The notes: a model not told the origin generated them from the letters alone. Shown: positions 18,901 to 26,240, counted from the first letter of the stretch. The stretch is DNA of 44,824 nucleotides from an uncultured Sphingobacteriaceae bacterium (GCA_946480915.1 CAMLLO010000036.1:1-44824); one strand, 5' to 3'. Numbers and translations are program-made.

Positions 18901-20007
18901 AACTTCAATTAATTGATTAAATGAAGAGGCAAGACTTCCTATCTCATCTTTGGAATCAACAGCGACCGATAAATCCAAATCACCCAGTGTTATCCTGTCG
19001 GCAGCCTGCTTTATTTGTATAACTGAACTAACCAAGGTTCTAATAATATAATAAAGCAGAAATATGGTAAAGAGCACGATTGCCAAAGCAATTAAAATAT
19101 TCCGTGTGATTGAAGTTGATATTTCCTCAAGCTGATCTTCAGCCGTCTTCCGGATCGCCATCAAAGAATGATCTTCGATTATTTTAAGAGTATTAAGAAA
19201 CGACACTCCATTAGCCCACCAGTCATCAGAAGAATAGGGGAAATTTACAAGAGACTGATTGTGATATGCAGCATCAATAATCTTATTAACTTTATAAACA
19301 CTGGCATTGGCCATTTCCCTTCCGTAAACACTTGCCAATTCGGCCGAAGTGTTCTTTTTGAAGTTCTCAAGATTAAGCTCGTACTTACCTTTTAAAGATG
19401 AAAACTCCGCAAATCCATTACCTTGAAATGCTCCTGACATCAGAGTCTGCTTCAGTTCACTCCTTAGCTCTCCAAAATACTCTTTCGCATAGATCAGGGA
19501 AATATGCGCATTCAGCAAACTTTTCACTTTAGGGTTTTTCGAATAAAGAGCAGTATTGTTTACTTCATCTACTAAAGACAACAACACCTCAGCAAATTCA
19601 TTTTGAATACTATCCGGCGTGGCACCACTCGAAATAATTTTGTTTCTTAATTCTGATATTTTAATACGAAGTGAGGTATATACGTTCGAATCCTGAGCGG
19701 CTGTGAATTGCTGAAAATTTTGAATAGCTTTATCAGTTTGTTGATATTGAGCAAATAATTCCGCTTTTGTTTCTTTTCCTTCACTAAGCATATACCCCAT
19801 TGCATAACCTCGCTCCTGCTGCAGCTGGTGTATGACATTGGATAAGAGTTCAGCTTTAACAACATCCGAATAAACAATTTCTATGGTATTTCTATTGCTT
19901 ATTTCATCAGAAATATAAGTGCCAAGAAAATAAAAAAGTGCAACTAAAGGGGAAATTGAAATTAATAATAGCTTATTGCGAATTGAAAGGTTTTTTATAA
20001 AATTCAT
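15967..20007 (-). CDS. NIT-HAMP-GAF hybrid histidine kinase with three receivers
   Basis: A 1346-residue inner-membrane hybrid kinase. The order is TM1 (12-32), a periplasmic nitrate/nitrite-sensing (NIT) type domain (about 35-300, with HQLQQERGYAMGYMLSEG near 60), TM2 (302-322), HAMP (325-405), GAF (425-575) and a Glu/Gln-rich coiled coil (580-665). HisKA follows with His679 in NMSHELRTPL, then HATPase with DTGIGIP and GGTGLGLS. Three receivers end the protein, with Asp1008, Asp1130 and Asp1277. The third is best conserved (VLMDIMMPEMDG, YVSKPV). The domain name implies nitrate or nitrite binding, but NIT domains can bind other ligands. It leads the phosphorelay operon and is divergent from an ECF sigma gene. 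Confidence 0.93.
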   Translation of the reverse strand: MNFIKNLSIRNKLLLISISPLVALFYFLGTYISDEISNRNTIEIVYSDVVKAELLSNVIHQLQQERGYAMGYMLSEGKETKAELFAQYQQTDKAIQNFQQFTAAQDSNVYTSLRIKISELRNKIISSGATPDSIQNEFAEVLLSLVDEVNNTALYSKNPKVKSLLNAHISLIYAKEYFGELRSELKQTLMSGAFQGNGFAEFSSLKGKYELNLENFKKNTSAELASVYGREMANASVYKVNKIIDAAYHNQSLVNFPYSSDDWWANGVSFLNTLKIIEDHSLMAIRKTAEDQLEEISTSITRNILIALAIVLFTIFLLYYIIRTLVSSVIQIKQAADRITLGDLDLSVAVDSKDEIGSLASSFNQLIEVSKEYAKTAEKIGGGDYSADVKVRSTVDVLGLSLNNMKHNLQKLSEETATRTWLLKGNSELNDTIRGEKLLRELAQDIIIYLANYLKAQIGAIYLAENDVLNLYGSYAFHNRKGNSNSIKIGQGLVGQAALEKKPIIFSSIPDNYLKINSGLGSVEPKNIIVFPFLYDKQVRGVIEIGSAAEFSELDLQFLELVGENIGVAFNSSHSRTQLKELLEETQRQAEELEAQQEELRETNEELHMKTQLLEKSEAELKTQQEELQQTNEELEEKASLLEEQKDKLEVAKMEVETKARELEVTSKYKSEFLANMSHELRTPLNSMLILAELLSENKSKSMGEKEIDFARNICSSGNDLLNLINEILDLSKVESGKIELDISKVTIYELVENLESLFNEVAKNKSTEFEINFNKEEFKHPFATDKFRLEQILRNLLSNAFKFTSKGGRIALDVSIVQSIGNFKNKKLNGLDKVMAFSVRDTGIGIPENKQSVIFEAFQQADGSTKRRYGGTGLGLSISRELANALGGEIHLESSEGKGSTFTLYLPLEFDPTLIVPVEKEISVKEVVKTDYKYENLSLELGEEVSDDRYAIKDTDKVVLIIEDDSSFAHILLKFVRERGYLGILAHQGNTGLSLARHYRPDAIILDMKLPVMEGSEVLRNLKNDPNLRHIPVQIISGYDRRKEGFELGAFDFVKKPISQSDLNSSFGRIEEFINRKLKKLLIVEDNKQQNKAIQELIGNGDVKSFSAFTGEEAHNMLQKENFDCIIIDLGLPDMSGFDLMEKIKAAEKLKRIPVIVYTAKDLTKEESSRLNKLANTVVLKTVDSNERLLDETSLFLHRVESKLPLEKQQIIRKLHRTDEVLNNKKVLIVDDDIRNIYSLSNALEEEGLKCITAENGKEAIEILKEHSDTDVVLMDIMMPEMDGYESTQEIRKLKRFDKLPIIALTAKAMKGDREKCLKAGMSDYVSKPVNIQQLLSLLRVWLYK

Positions 20008-20195
20008 TTAGTAAACATTACAGTAGGTAAATTAAAAGGTCTTTATACGAATTGGAGGATAGAGGGATTCAGTGTTTCGTAACAATTTTAGCACAAAAAC
20101 CTCTTAACTTTAAAGTAAGTTACAAATCTTTTTCTTTAAATCTGTAACCCTTTTGCTTTGTAATACTCTTTAATGTTATACTAATCTCTGTTTAA

Positions 20196-20855
20196 ATGAA
20201 TTCAGCTGATATTACAAATACTAGCACATTAAGCGACGAAGAAATTGTTGCAAGAATCTTAAAAGGTGAAGATCACCTATATGAAGGATTGATGCGTAAG
20301 TATAATACCCGTTTATATAGAATAAGTTTATCCATTGTTAATGATGACATGGAGGCAGAAGATGTTATGCAAACTGCCTACATTAACGCCTACTTACATC
20401 TTTCAACGTTTCAAAATAAGGCCGCCTTTAGCACCTGGTTAACAAGAATAATCATCAATGAAAGTCTCCTGCATAAGAAAAAGAAAACTAAAGGATTACA
20501 AGTTCTTGCGGCCCAAAACCCGATTGATTATCATAATGACACCCCTTTAAAGAATATTATGAACAAAGAATTAAAAGCAGTTCTTGAACAAGCTGTATCA
20601 AAATTACCCGAGAAATACAGACTGGTATTTGTTATGCGCGAAATTCAGGAATTGAGCACGAACGAAACGATGGAAATTCTGAACTTGGGCGAGTCCAATG
20701 TAAAAATCCGTTTAACCAGAGCAAAAGCATTATTACGAAATGAATTAAGTAGCTATTACAAATCAAATCAGTTGTTCGAATTCAATCTGATTCGCTGTGA
20801 TAGAATTGCTGACTTTGTAATGAACAAAATAAAAATGATGAAAAACAGCAATTAA
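20196..20855 (+). CDS. ECF-type RNA polymerase sigma factor
   Basis: A 219-residue sigma-70 family protein with regions 2 and 4 only. Region 2 covers RKYNTRLYRISLSIVNDDMEAEDVMQTAY and the helix FSTWLTRIIINE; region 4 includes LPEKYRLVFVMREIQELSTNE, with a helix-turn-helix continuing to ESNVKIRLTRAKALL. It should direct polymerase to a small set of envelope or stress promoters. No anti-sigma gene follows it; the next gene is convergent. The extra 30-residue C-terminal tail ending KIKMMKNSN is basic. It shares a 188-bp intergenic region with the NIT-kinase gene, so the two could be co-regulated. Confidence 0.92.
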   Translation: MNSADITNTSTLSDEEIVARILKGEDHLYEGLMRKYNTRLYRISLSIVNDDMEAEDVMQTAYINAYLHLSTFQNKAAFSTWLTRIIINESLLHKKKKTKGLQVLAAQNPIDYHNDTPLKNIMNKELKAVLEQAVSKLPEKYRLVFVMREIQELSTNETMEILNLGESNVKIRLTRAKALLRNELSSYYKSNQLFEFNLIRCDRIADFVMNKIKMMKNSN

Positions 20856-20974
20856 ACTTTGTAGGGCTTCCCGGCTATTTTTCATCATTTTTCTATTCCT
20901 GATATAATTATCGATACTGAAATTCTTCATTTCGCAATTAACTACCAGCGAAGCGATTAAAGTTCCATTGGAAG

Positions 20975-21886
20975 TTATTCCAATAATCCGTCATCTTTCC
21001 ATTTTTGAACCAAATTAATAGTTTCCTGAGGCAGTCGTGTTCCACCGTTGGGCATCATCCCTGCTGCACCCTGGGCTAGTTTGATCCTGCTCAATATTGC
21101 ATCAATATTAGTTTTCGCATTGGCATAAGTGCCGAGATTAATTTGAGGGCCATTTATATGACATGTTCCACAATCACTTTGAATTATGGCTTTAACCGTA
21201 TTGGTATAGGTTACAGAGGCCGCGCCGGCGGCATTGACCGTAATTGTGTAAGCATTTGCGAAAGCCCTGCTTCCACTTGAGTTTGTCGCTGTGACACTAA
21301 CCGAATATGTCCCCCCGGCTAAAGCATTGGTGACCGAAATCACGCCTGAATTATTTATACTGATAGCTGATGCTGCCGGCACAGTGCTTATAGAATAACT
21401 TACAGCGCTGCTACTTGTTATTGACGGAGCTGCAGAGGCAAAAGCTGTACCTTGATTTACAGTAATAGAATTAGGCGAATAGCTTAAATTTTGGGGCAAA
21501 CCAGAAGTGCTTACCGTTACAGAGTACACATTATCGAAAGTTTTTGACCCGGCACTATTAATCGCCGTAACAGAAATATTGTAAGTACCTGCAGTAACAG
21601 TCGAAGCAACCTTTATCTTCCCTTCCGAATCAACTGTAATCCCGCCATTATTTGGCGAAGTACTTACACTAAAGGTAACAGGCAAAGTCCCGGATAGAGA
21701 AGGTTTAACCGAAGTACCAGCAACTCCTGATTGAAGATTGAGGGAATTAGGACTGTACGCTAAACTAGAAATAAGGCTGGCCGATACTATTGGCTCCTCA
21801 TCGCTTTTCTTGCTGCAAGAAACAATGAAAAGAAGACATAAAGCACAAATGAGGTTCTTAATTGAGTAGAGTTTAATTATATTCAT
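20975..21886 (-). CDS. lipoprotein with two Ig-like repeats and a C-terminal cytochrome c site
   Basis: A 303-residue protein with lipobox FIVSC (Cys24). Two repeats of about 85 residues (about 43-128 and 134-219) share the pattern LSYSPNSIT, a Val/Ile-Ser-Pro-like core and GTYSVSVTATNSSGS, as in putative Ig (He_PIG) domains. The last 75 residues contain CGTCH (Cys239, Cys242, His243), a haem c attachment motif, and a possible distal ligand at Met277/278 in AAGMMPNGG. The architecture suggests a surface or periplasmic c-type cytochrome held away from the membrane by Ig-like spacers. Its redox partner is not evident. It is a single gene, convergent with the sigma gene. Confidence 0.82.
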   Translation of the reverse strand: MNIIKLYSIKNLICALCLLFIVSCSKKSDEEPIVSASLISSLAYSPNSLNLQSGVAGTSVKPSLSGTLPVTFSVSTSPNNGGITVDSEGKIKVASTVTAGTYNISVTAINSAGSKTFDNVYSVTVSTSGLPQNLSYSPNSITVNQGTAFASAAPSITSSSAVSYSISTVPAASAISINNSGVISVTNALAGGTYSVSVTATNSSGSRAFANAYTITVNAAGAASVTYTNTVKAIIQSDCGTCHINGPQINLGTYANAKTNIDAILSRIKLAQGAAGMMPNGGTRLPQETINLVQKWKDDGLLE

Positions 21887-22079
21887 AATTGTTCGTTAAT
21901 GATTTTTTGTAGGTACGCCTGGTCATTACAAAAGGTTGGCTGGCGACCTGAATTGTTGACCCATCCATAACGCAGAATAAAAAGAAGGCACAGGCCCTTG
22001 GTTTCACGAGCCTTAATGAACATATTGCCGATAAAACCAATTATTTTTTTACTTTCGAGACTTGTAAGATAGAGAGCAA

Positions 22080-22520
22080 ATGGATGATAATAACAATAGC
22101 AATCTTTGGGCAATACTGTATGTAAGTAGTGCAATGAAAAATCTTTCTGTTTCTGATGTCGAATATTTTTTAACTGCAAACCGCAAAGTCAGGCAAGAGA
22201 ATAAGATTACAGGAATCGCAATATTGGCGATGAATAATGTCTTGGTGGTCCAGGAAGGTATAAAAGAAATAGTAAAAGCAGAGTTTGATAATGAGAAAAA
22301 ACATCCTGCACATCACTCATTAATTAAGCTATATGATGGACCTATCAGCCACCGCTATTTTGAGGATTTTCCGTTGGCATTCATACCAATCGGGATTTCT
22401 GAATACAAACACCTGGATAGTTTTTCAGAGACGGGGCATAAAGAATATTTCGACGAATTTCTTCAGGGAGATAATCCGGTTTCCAAACTTGTAAAAGACT
22501 TTATCAAAAACAATACTTAG
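22080..22520 (+). CDS. BLUF-like protein with altered flavin-site residues
   Basis: A 146-residue protein with the outline of a BLUF blue-light domain: WAILYVSSA at 10-18 (with the conserved Tyr14), a helix to ANRKVRQENKITG, a strand ending VVQEG, and the second helix and strand up to HRYFEDFPLAF. In canonical BLUF domains the flavin-contacting Gln lies four residues before the Gly of LEG; here that position is Val56 and a Gln lies at position 58. The conserved Asn after the RR pair is also not evident. It may have lost flavin or bind it differently. It is a single gene, divergent from the cytochrome lipoprotein. Confidence 0.72.
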   Translation: MDDNNNSNLWAILYVSSAMKNLSVSDVEYFLTANRKVRQENKITGIAILAMNNVLVVQEGIKEIVKAEFDNEKKHPAHHSLIKLYDGPISHRYFEDFPLAFIPIGISEYKHLDSFSETGHKEYFDEFLQGDNPVSKLVKDFIKNNT

Positions 22521-22650
22521 AAATTCTTCCTTCTACGACGTTCTTCAAATGCTTTAGGGATTGCAACAATTTTTGATAAGCTGCCGTAAAAAACATTTTG
22601 GACGATCTTCTTTCCTCCTTTCCGGGAAGAATTAACACTAAAATACACTG

Positions 22651-24030
22651 ATGATCAAAACCTTAACTTTTTTACTGTCTCTTGTATTGTTGGTCAGCTC
22701 CTGTACATCAGGAAAAAAAGCCATGCAACAGGGAAATTATGACGAAGCAATATTTAAAGCGGTTAAGCGCTTACGCAGCAATACAGACCACAAAAAGTCT
22801 CTTGAAATTCTAAAGCAGACTTATCCACTTGCTCAGCAATGGCATTTAAACAGGATCAAAAACATGGAAGCATCTTACGACCGCTTTAAATGGGAGCCCA
22901 TAGCTCGTGAGTATGCATCGCTGGTAAGTTTATACGATGAAATATCCCGCTGCCCTGGGTGTTTGTCTGCAATTCCAAATCCTGACAGCTACAGTATTGA
23001 AAACGAGCGTGCCAGGCTCAATGCTGCTTCCGATAGATTTGATGCAGGCATCGAGGCGCTGGAAAAAGGCAAAAACGGCGACCGGAATGAAGCAAGAAGT
23101 GCGTTCACTCATTTCACTCAAGCAAATAATTGGATAAGAAACTACAAAGACGCCGAACAAAGGATAAAAGACGCAGAATACTACGCCACAATCAGAGTTG
23201 TCGTAGAACCAATTCCGATGCATAGCCAGGCATTAAAAATCAGCAATGAATTCTTCGATAATAAAATCAATGAATTTTTGCTGCAGGCACCAGTAAATCG
23301 TTTCGTTAAATTCTACACAACCAAAGAAGCCAGGCGCTTAGGGATCAATAAGCCAGATCATATTATTCAACTTGTATTTGATGATTTTGTGGTAGGACAA
23401 ACCTACATGCATGAGAAAGAAATGGATCTCATAAAAGACAGTATAGTTCTGGCAACTTATGAGGTTGATGTACCACAGGCTAATTCGGCTGGTCAATCTG
23501 CTGGAAACAATGCTGGCGGGAGCTCAAATGAAACCAAAATAACTATTTGCCACACGGCGCCAGGCTCAAATCAATCCCAAACAATCATTGTTGCCGAGAG
23601 CGCTTTGAAAGCACACCTTGATCATAATGACAAAATCGGCTCCTGCGGCGCCCCCTCCACTCCTCCTGCTTCCACGCCAACGCAGGGTGGAAGCAGCAAA
23701 AAGGAAGTTAGAAAAGTATACGGACAGGCAAAAGCCACTATGCATATATTTACCAGAACTGTAGAATCTAAAGGTTTATTGGACCTTAGAATTCTGGACG
23801 GATATACACGCAGAGTACTAAGTCAGGAAAAATTACCGGGAGCATATATTTGGCAGTCGCAGTGGGGATATTATAACGGCGACCAGCGAGCTTTAGAAAA
23901 ACAATATCAACAGATCATCAAAAATAAAGACGTGCCCCCGCCCGCGCCTCAGGATTTATTTATACAGTTTACCCAACCAATATATCAGCAGTTAACAGCT
24001 AAAATCAGCCAGTTTTATAGAAATTATTGA
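22651..24030 (+). CDS. large lipoprotein with an inserted Cys/His module
   Basis: A 459-residue protein with lipobox LVSSC (Cys18). The N-terminal 250 residues are helical and begin like a tetratricopeptide repeat (KKAMQQGNYDEAIFKAVKRL); a CPGC pair sits at 101-104. Residues 274-295 and 333-350 are Ser/Gly/Pro-rich linkers around a 38-residue module with Cys300-His301, His322, His325 and Cys332 (KITICH...AHLDHND...GSC). I know this motif from many secreted proteins of Bacteroidota, but not its function; a metal site is plausible. The C-terminal 110 residues resume the main domain. The gene stands alone. Confidence 0.7.
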   Translation: MIKTLTFLLSLVLLVSSCTSGKKAMQQGNYDEAIFKAVKRLRSNTDHKKSLEILKQTYPLAQQWHLNRIKNMEASYDRFKWEPIAREYASLVSLYDEISRCPGCLSAIPNPDSYSIENERARLNAASDRFDAGIEALEKGKNGDRNEARSAFTHFTQANNWIRNYKDAEQRIKDAEYYATIRVVVEPIPMHSQALKISNEFFDNKINEFLLQAPVNRFVKFYTTKEARRLGINKPDHIIQLVFDDFVVGQTYMHEKEMDLIKDSIVLATYEVDVPQANSAGQSAGNNAGGSSNETKITICHTAPGSNQSQTIIVAESALKAHLDHNDKIGSCGAPSTPPASTPTQGGSSKKEVRKVYGQAKATMHIFTRTVESKGLLDLRILDGYTRRVLSQEKLPGAYIWQSQWGYYNGDQRALEKQYQQIIKNKDVPPPAPQDLFIQFTQPIYQQLTAKISQFYRNY

Positions 24031-24101
24031 TCTGCTGTTCTGGATAGTTGAAATATCAAAGCGAACTAAATTATTGCAATTACGATACTCTTTTAACAAA
24101 A

Positions 24102-24128
24102 AAATGATGGGCAAAAAGCCCATCATTT
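24102..24128 (-). terminator. factor-independent terminator after the azurin operon
   Basis: AAATGATGGGC and GCCCATCATTT form a perfect 11-bp stem around A5. On the minus strand the stem is followed by a run of T, so it should end the operon that finishes with the azurin gene 37 bp away. The 3' end of the plus-strand lipoprotein gene is 72 bp on the other side, and it may serve that gene too. Confidence 0.82.
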
Positions 24129-24164
24129 CAACAAAACAAAAATCAAATTCAATTATCGGTCTGA

Positions 24165-24677
24165 TTACTCTACTATGATCTTTCCTCTCATAGTGCTATA
24201 ATGTCCCGGAAAGCTGCATATAAAATCATACTCACCTTTTTCTAAAGTAAAGGTAATTGTATCCGATTCTTTAGGTCCCAATAGTTTGGTATGTGCAATT
24301 ATTGAAGATTTCAGAGCTTCAGGAATGTAATCAGTTGCTTTACTATTCATCGCCGCTTGTCCAAACTCCTCTACATTAGTACCTTTCGCTAACACAACAA
24401 AGTTATGTCCCATGGCTTCTTTTGCGATAGTACCCGCATTTTTCATTGTAACCGTTATGGGTTCACCGGCTTTAGCCCTAATTTCGCTTACGTTAAATTT
24501 CATCTGATCACTTCCAAAAATCTCGAAAGTGTTTGAAGCTGCAGGCTCAGTTTGCTCAGCTGGCGTTTCGGTTGTTGTTTCTGTTCCAGTACTCTGCGAT
24601 TCTTCGCTTTGTTTATTGCCTCCGCAGGATGCTAAAAATACAGCTGCTGTAAAAAGTGTTAAAAATTGCTTTTTCAT
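24165..24677 (-). CDS. lipoprotein azurin (type 1 blue copper protein)
   Basis: A 170-residue protein with lipobox LASC (Cys18), a 30-residue Thr/Glu/Ser-rich linker and a cupredoxin domain from about residue 50. The copper ligands are all visible: His91 in AMGHNFVV, then Cys154, His159 and Met163 in CSFPGHYSTMRG. Azurins carry single electrons in the periplasm; the lipid anchor and linker imply a membrane-tethered, reaching form. It is the last gene of the globin operon, 24 bp after the DGC gene, and precedes a strong terminator. Azurins often feed electrons to or from nitrite and peroxide reductases or cytochrome oxidases, none of which is in the window. Confidence 0.95.
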   Translation of the reverse strand: MKKQFLTLFTAAVFLASCGGNKQSEESQSTGTETTTETPAEQTEPAASNTFEIFGSDQMKFNVSEIRAKAGEPITVTMKNAGTIAKEAMGHNFVVLAKGTNVEEFGQAAMNSKATDYIPEALKSSIIAHTKLLGPKESDTITFTLEKGEYDFICSFPGHYSTMRGKIIVE

Positions 24678-24701
24678 AATTTATTTATTTGTACTTATTG
24701 A

Positions 24702-25067
24702 TTATTTATTTTGCTTTAAATCATCTATTACATCTTGTAAAAGCTCATTCGCTTGTATGGTGTCGAAATCTTCATGATCATTTTTTCTCACGCCCATATC
24801 GCTAAGCTGATAATAAACAGTCGGGGCAAGTCCGTGTTTTCCTAAACATGCTTTTACACAAGCAAGCGGACAACCATCAATCGCTATAATTTCCTTTGCT
24901 TTCTTTGCGGTATGAACCAACTTTTTCACATCGCCCCCTACACCTGCAATGCACGACATTTTTGCCAATCCTGCACGGTCGAGCTTGATAGCCATATAAT
25001 TGGCCATTTGGGCTGCATCAGAGCATCCTGAGCATGAATAAACCACAGGTAATGAATGATCAATCAT
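24702..25067 (-). CDS. DGC-domain putative zinc- or metal-binding protein
   Basis: A 121-residue protein of the DGC family, named after the Asp-Gly-Cys motif present here at 64-66. Six cysteines are visible: Cys12 and Cys15 (CSGC), Cys39, Cys66, Cys70 and Cys74 (GCPLACVKAC). Family members are small cytosolic proteins presumed to bind zinc or an iron-sulphur cluster; their function is not established. It sits between the ferredoxin (36 bp) and azurin (24 bp) genes, so a role in metal or cluster handling for the operon's redox proteins is plausible. No signal peptide is present, so it should remain in the cytosol. Confidence 0.85.
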   Translation of the reverse strand: MIDHSLPVVYSCSGCSDAAQMANYMAIKLDRAGLAKMSCIAGVGGDVKKLVHTAKKAKEIIAIDGCPLACVKACLGKHGLAPTVYYQLSDMGVRKNDHEDFDTIQANELLQDVIDDLKQNK

Positions 25068-25103
25068 TTCTTTTAAACTAGTGTGATATTTCCATCTAAT
25101 ATG

Positions 25104-25424
25104 TCATCTTATAATACTTAACTTCAATCCATCGAGAGCAGCATCAACGAGTATTTGGCATGATAAACGGACATTGGGATTTGTAATTCCCGCTTTGTTG
25201 ATCGTTGTTCCTTCATTTCTTTCATAAGAAGATAAAGGCAAGTGCATTTCCATGACTTCAATTAAACATGTCCCGCATTTTCCCATCCCCAAACAATCGC
25301 CAAACTCCTCAACATAAATCTTGTCAAAAATGAGCATCATCAAATTACGATATTCATTTGCATATGTTTTGATGATGAAAGTCTCTCCTTCGCAAAAAAC
25401 AGTAAGTACTATATCTTTTTTCAC
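25104..25424 (-). CDS. [2Fe-2S] ferredoxin
   Basis: A 106-residue ferredoxin with Cys44, Cys50, Cys53 and Cys89 in the plant/vertebrate-type spacing C-x5-C-x2-C and a distal Cys (CLGMGKCGTC and LSCQ). The C-x5-C spacing is the adrenodoxin-like form rather than the plant-type C-x4-C. It should carry electrons in the cytosol, for example to a globin or to an Fe-S assembly step. The start is a GTG, 11 bp after the stop of the second globin; no ATG fits the fold. It is in the middle of the globin-azurin operon, and no dedicated ferredoxin reductase is nearby. Confidence 0.9.
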   Translation of the reverse strand: MKKDIVLTVFCEGETFIIKTYANEYRNLMMLIFDKIYVEEFGDCLGMGKCGTCLIEVMEMHLPLSSYERNEGTTINKAGITNPNVRLSCQILVDAALDGLKLSIIR

Positions 25425-25435
25425 ACTTGCGTGAC

Positions 25436-25825
25436 TCAGTTGTTTATTGATACTTCTTTCACAACCATCATTATTCTGGCAATATTCTCCGCTCTTTTCT
25501 TCGCAGTGTCGGCAATCGATCCCTCGAACAGCTCATCAAGCGTTTGATTAAAAAGATCCAGCCATCGATCGAAATGCTCTTTTGCAACCGGAAGAGGCAA
25601 ATGTTTAGGCATCGGGTCGTCCTTATATGTTTTGGTATAGAGGAGTATTGTTGACCAGAAATCGGTCATTCGATTTAAATGCGACTCCCAATTGTCATTA
25701 ATTACAGAATTAAACACTGGTGCCAAAAGACCATCTTGCCTCACCTTATCATAAAACTGATTAACCAACATTGCTACGTCAGTTACAGTAATTATATCAC
25801 TTTTCCTGTATTGTCTTTCACTCAT
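25436..25825 (-). CDS. truncated hemoglobin, group III (second of a tandem pair)
   Basis: A 129-residue truncated globin of the group III (trHbP) type. The B helix has LVNQFYDKVRQDGLLAPVF with the B10 Tyr in its usual place; ESHLNRMTDFWSTILL covers the E helix and its Trp; and the proximal haem ligand is His84 in KEHFDRWLDLF. Group III globins bind oxygen and nitric oxide tightly; cytosolic NO protection has been shown for some members (Campylobacter). The start lies only 2 bp after the stop of its paralogue, and the ferredoxin gene follows after 10 bp, so the three are surely co-translated. About 35-40 % of residues match the first globin by eye. Confidence 0.93.
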   Translation of the reverse strand: MSERQYRKSDIITVTDVAMLVNQFYDKVRQDGLLAPVFNSVINDNWESHLNRMTDFWSTILLYTKTYKDDPMPKHLPLPVAKEHFDRWLDLFNQTLDELFEGSIADTAKKRAENIARIMMVVKEVSINN

Positions 25826-25827
25826 CT

Positions 25828-26223
25828 TTATACTATCACCTTATCTGTCCCGCCGTTCAAACCCTCAAGTCTTTTTAAAAACATCGCGGCCATAAGCTCT
25901 GCCCGGTTTTTAGCGTCATCGGCCATAATACCTTCAAAATTTGAATCAATTGTTTCCCGAAATAAACTCAGCCATCTCTCAAAGTGCTTTGGCCCAATGG
26001 CTAAAGGCGCGTGTTTTGCAAATGGGTTTCCTCTGAAACCAGGAACGCCAAATAATGCAGCATTCCAGAATTGATACATCTTGTCAAGATGTGGCTGCCA
26101 GTCCAGAATTACACTTCCGAACACCGGGCCGATCAGGTCGTCCTCCTGCACCTTGGCGTAAAATACATTCACAAACAGAACTATATCATCAAGATTTAAT
26201 ATATCCGACTTCATCCTCCCCAT
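25828..26223 (-). CDS. truncated hemoglobin, group III (first of a tandem pair)
   Basis: A 131-residue group III truncated globin. It has LFVNVFYAKVQEDDLIGPVF in the B-helix region, PHLDKMYQFWNAALFG in the E-helix region and the proximal ligand His80 in PKHFERWLSLF. An ATG four codons inside, at 26214, is an alternative start. The gene follows the Rrf2 regulator on the same strand after 44 bp, and those 44 bp contain an element also found in front of the regulator. It is the first enzyme gene of the module, so NO- or Fe-S-responsive expression is likely. Why two globins are kept side by side is not clear from sequence. Confidence 0.93.
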   Translation of the reverse strand: MGRMKSDILNLDDIVLFVNVFYAKVQEDDLIGPVFGSVILDWQPHLDKMYQFWNAALFGVPGFRGNPFAKHAPLAIGPKHFERWLSLFRETIDSNFEGIMADDAKNRAELMAAMFLKRLEGLNGGTDKVIV

Positions 26224-26240
26224 ATTTAATATATTAATAC

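Noticed and set aside
21883..22179. Minus-strand frame of 98 codons beside the cytochrome lipoprotein
   Set aside because: It overlaps the start of the BLUF-like gene on the other strand and has an unlikely composition; the real gene starts at 21886.
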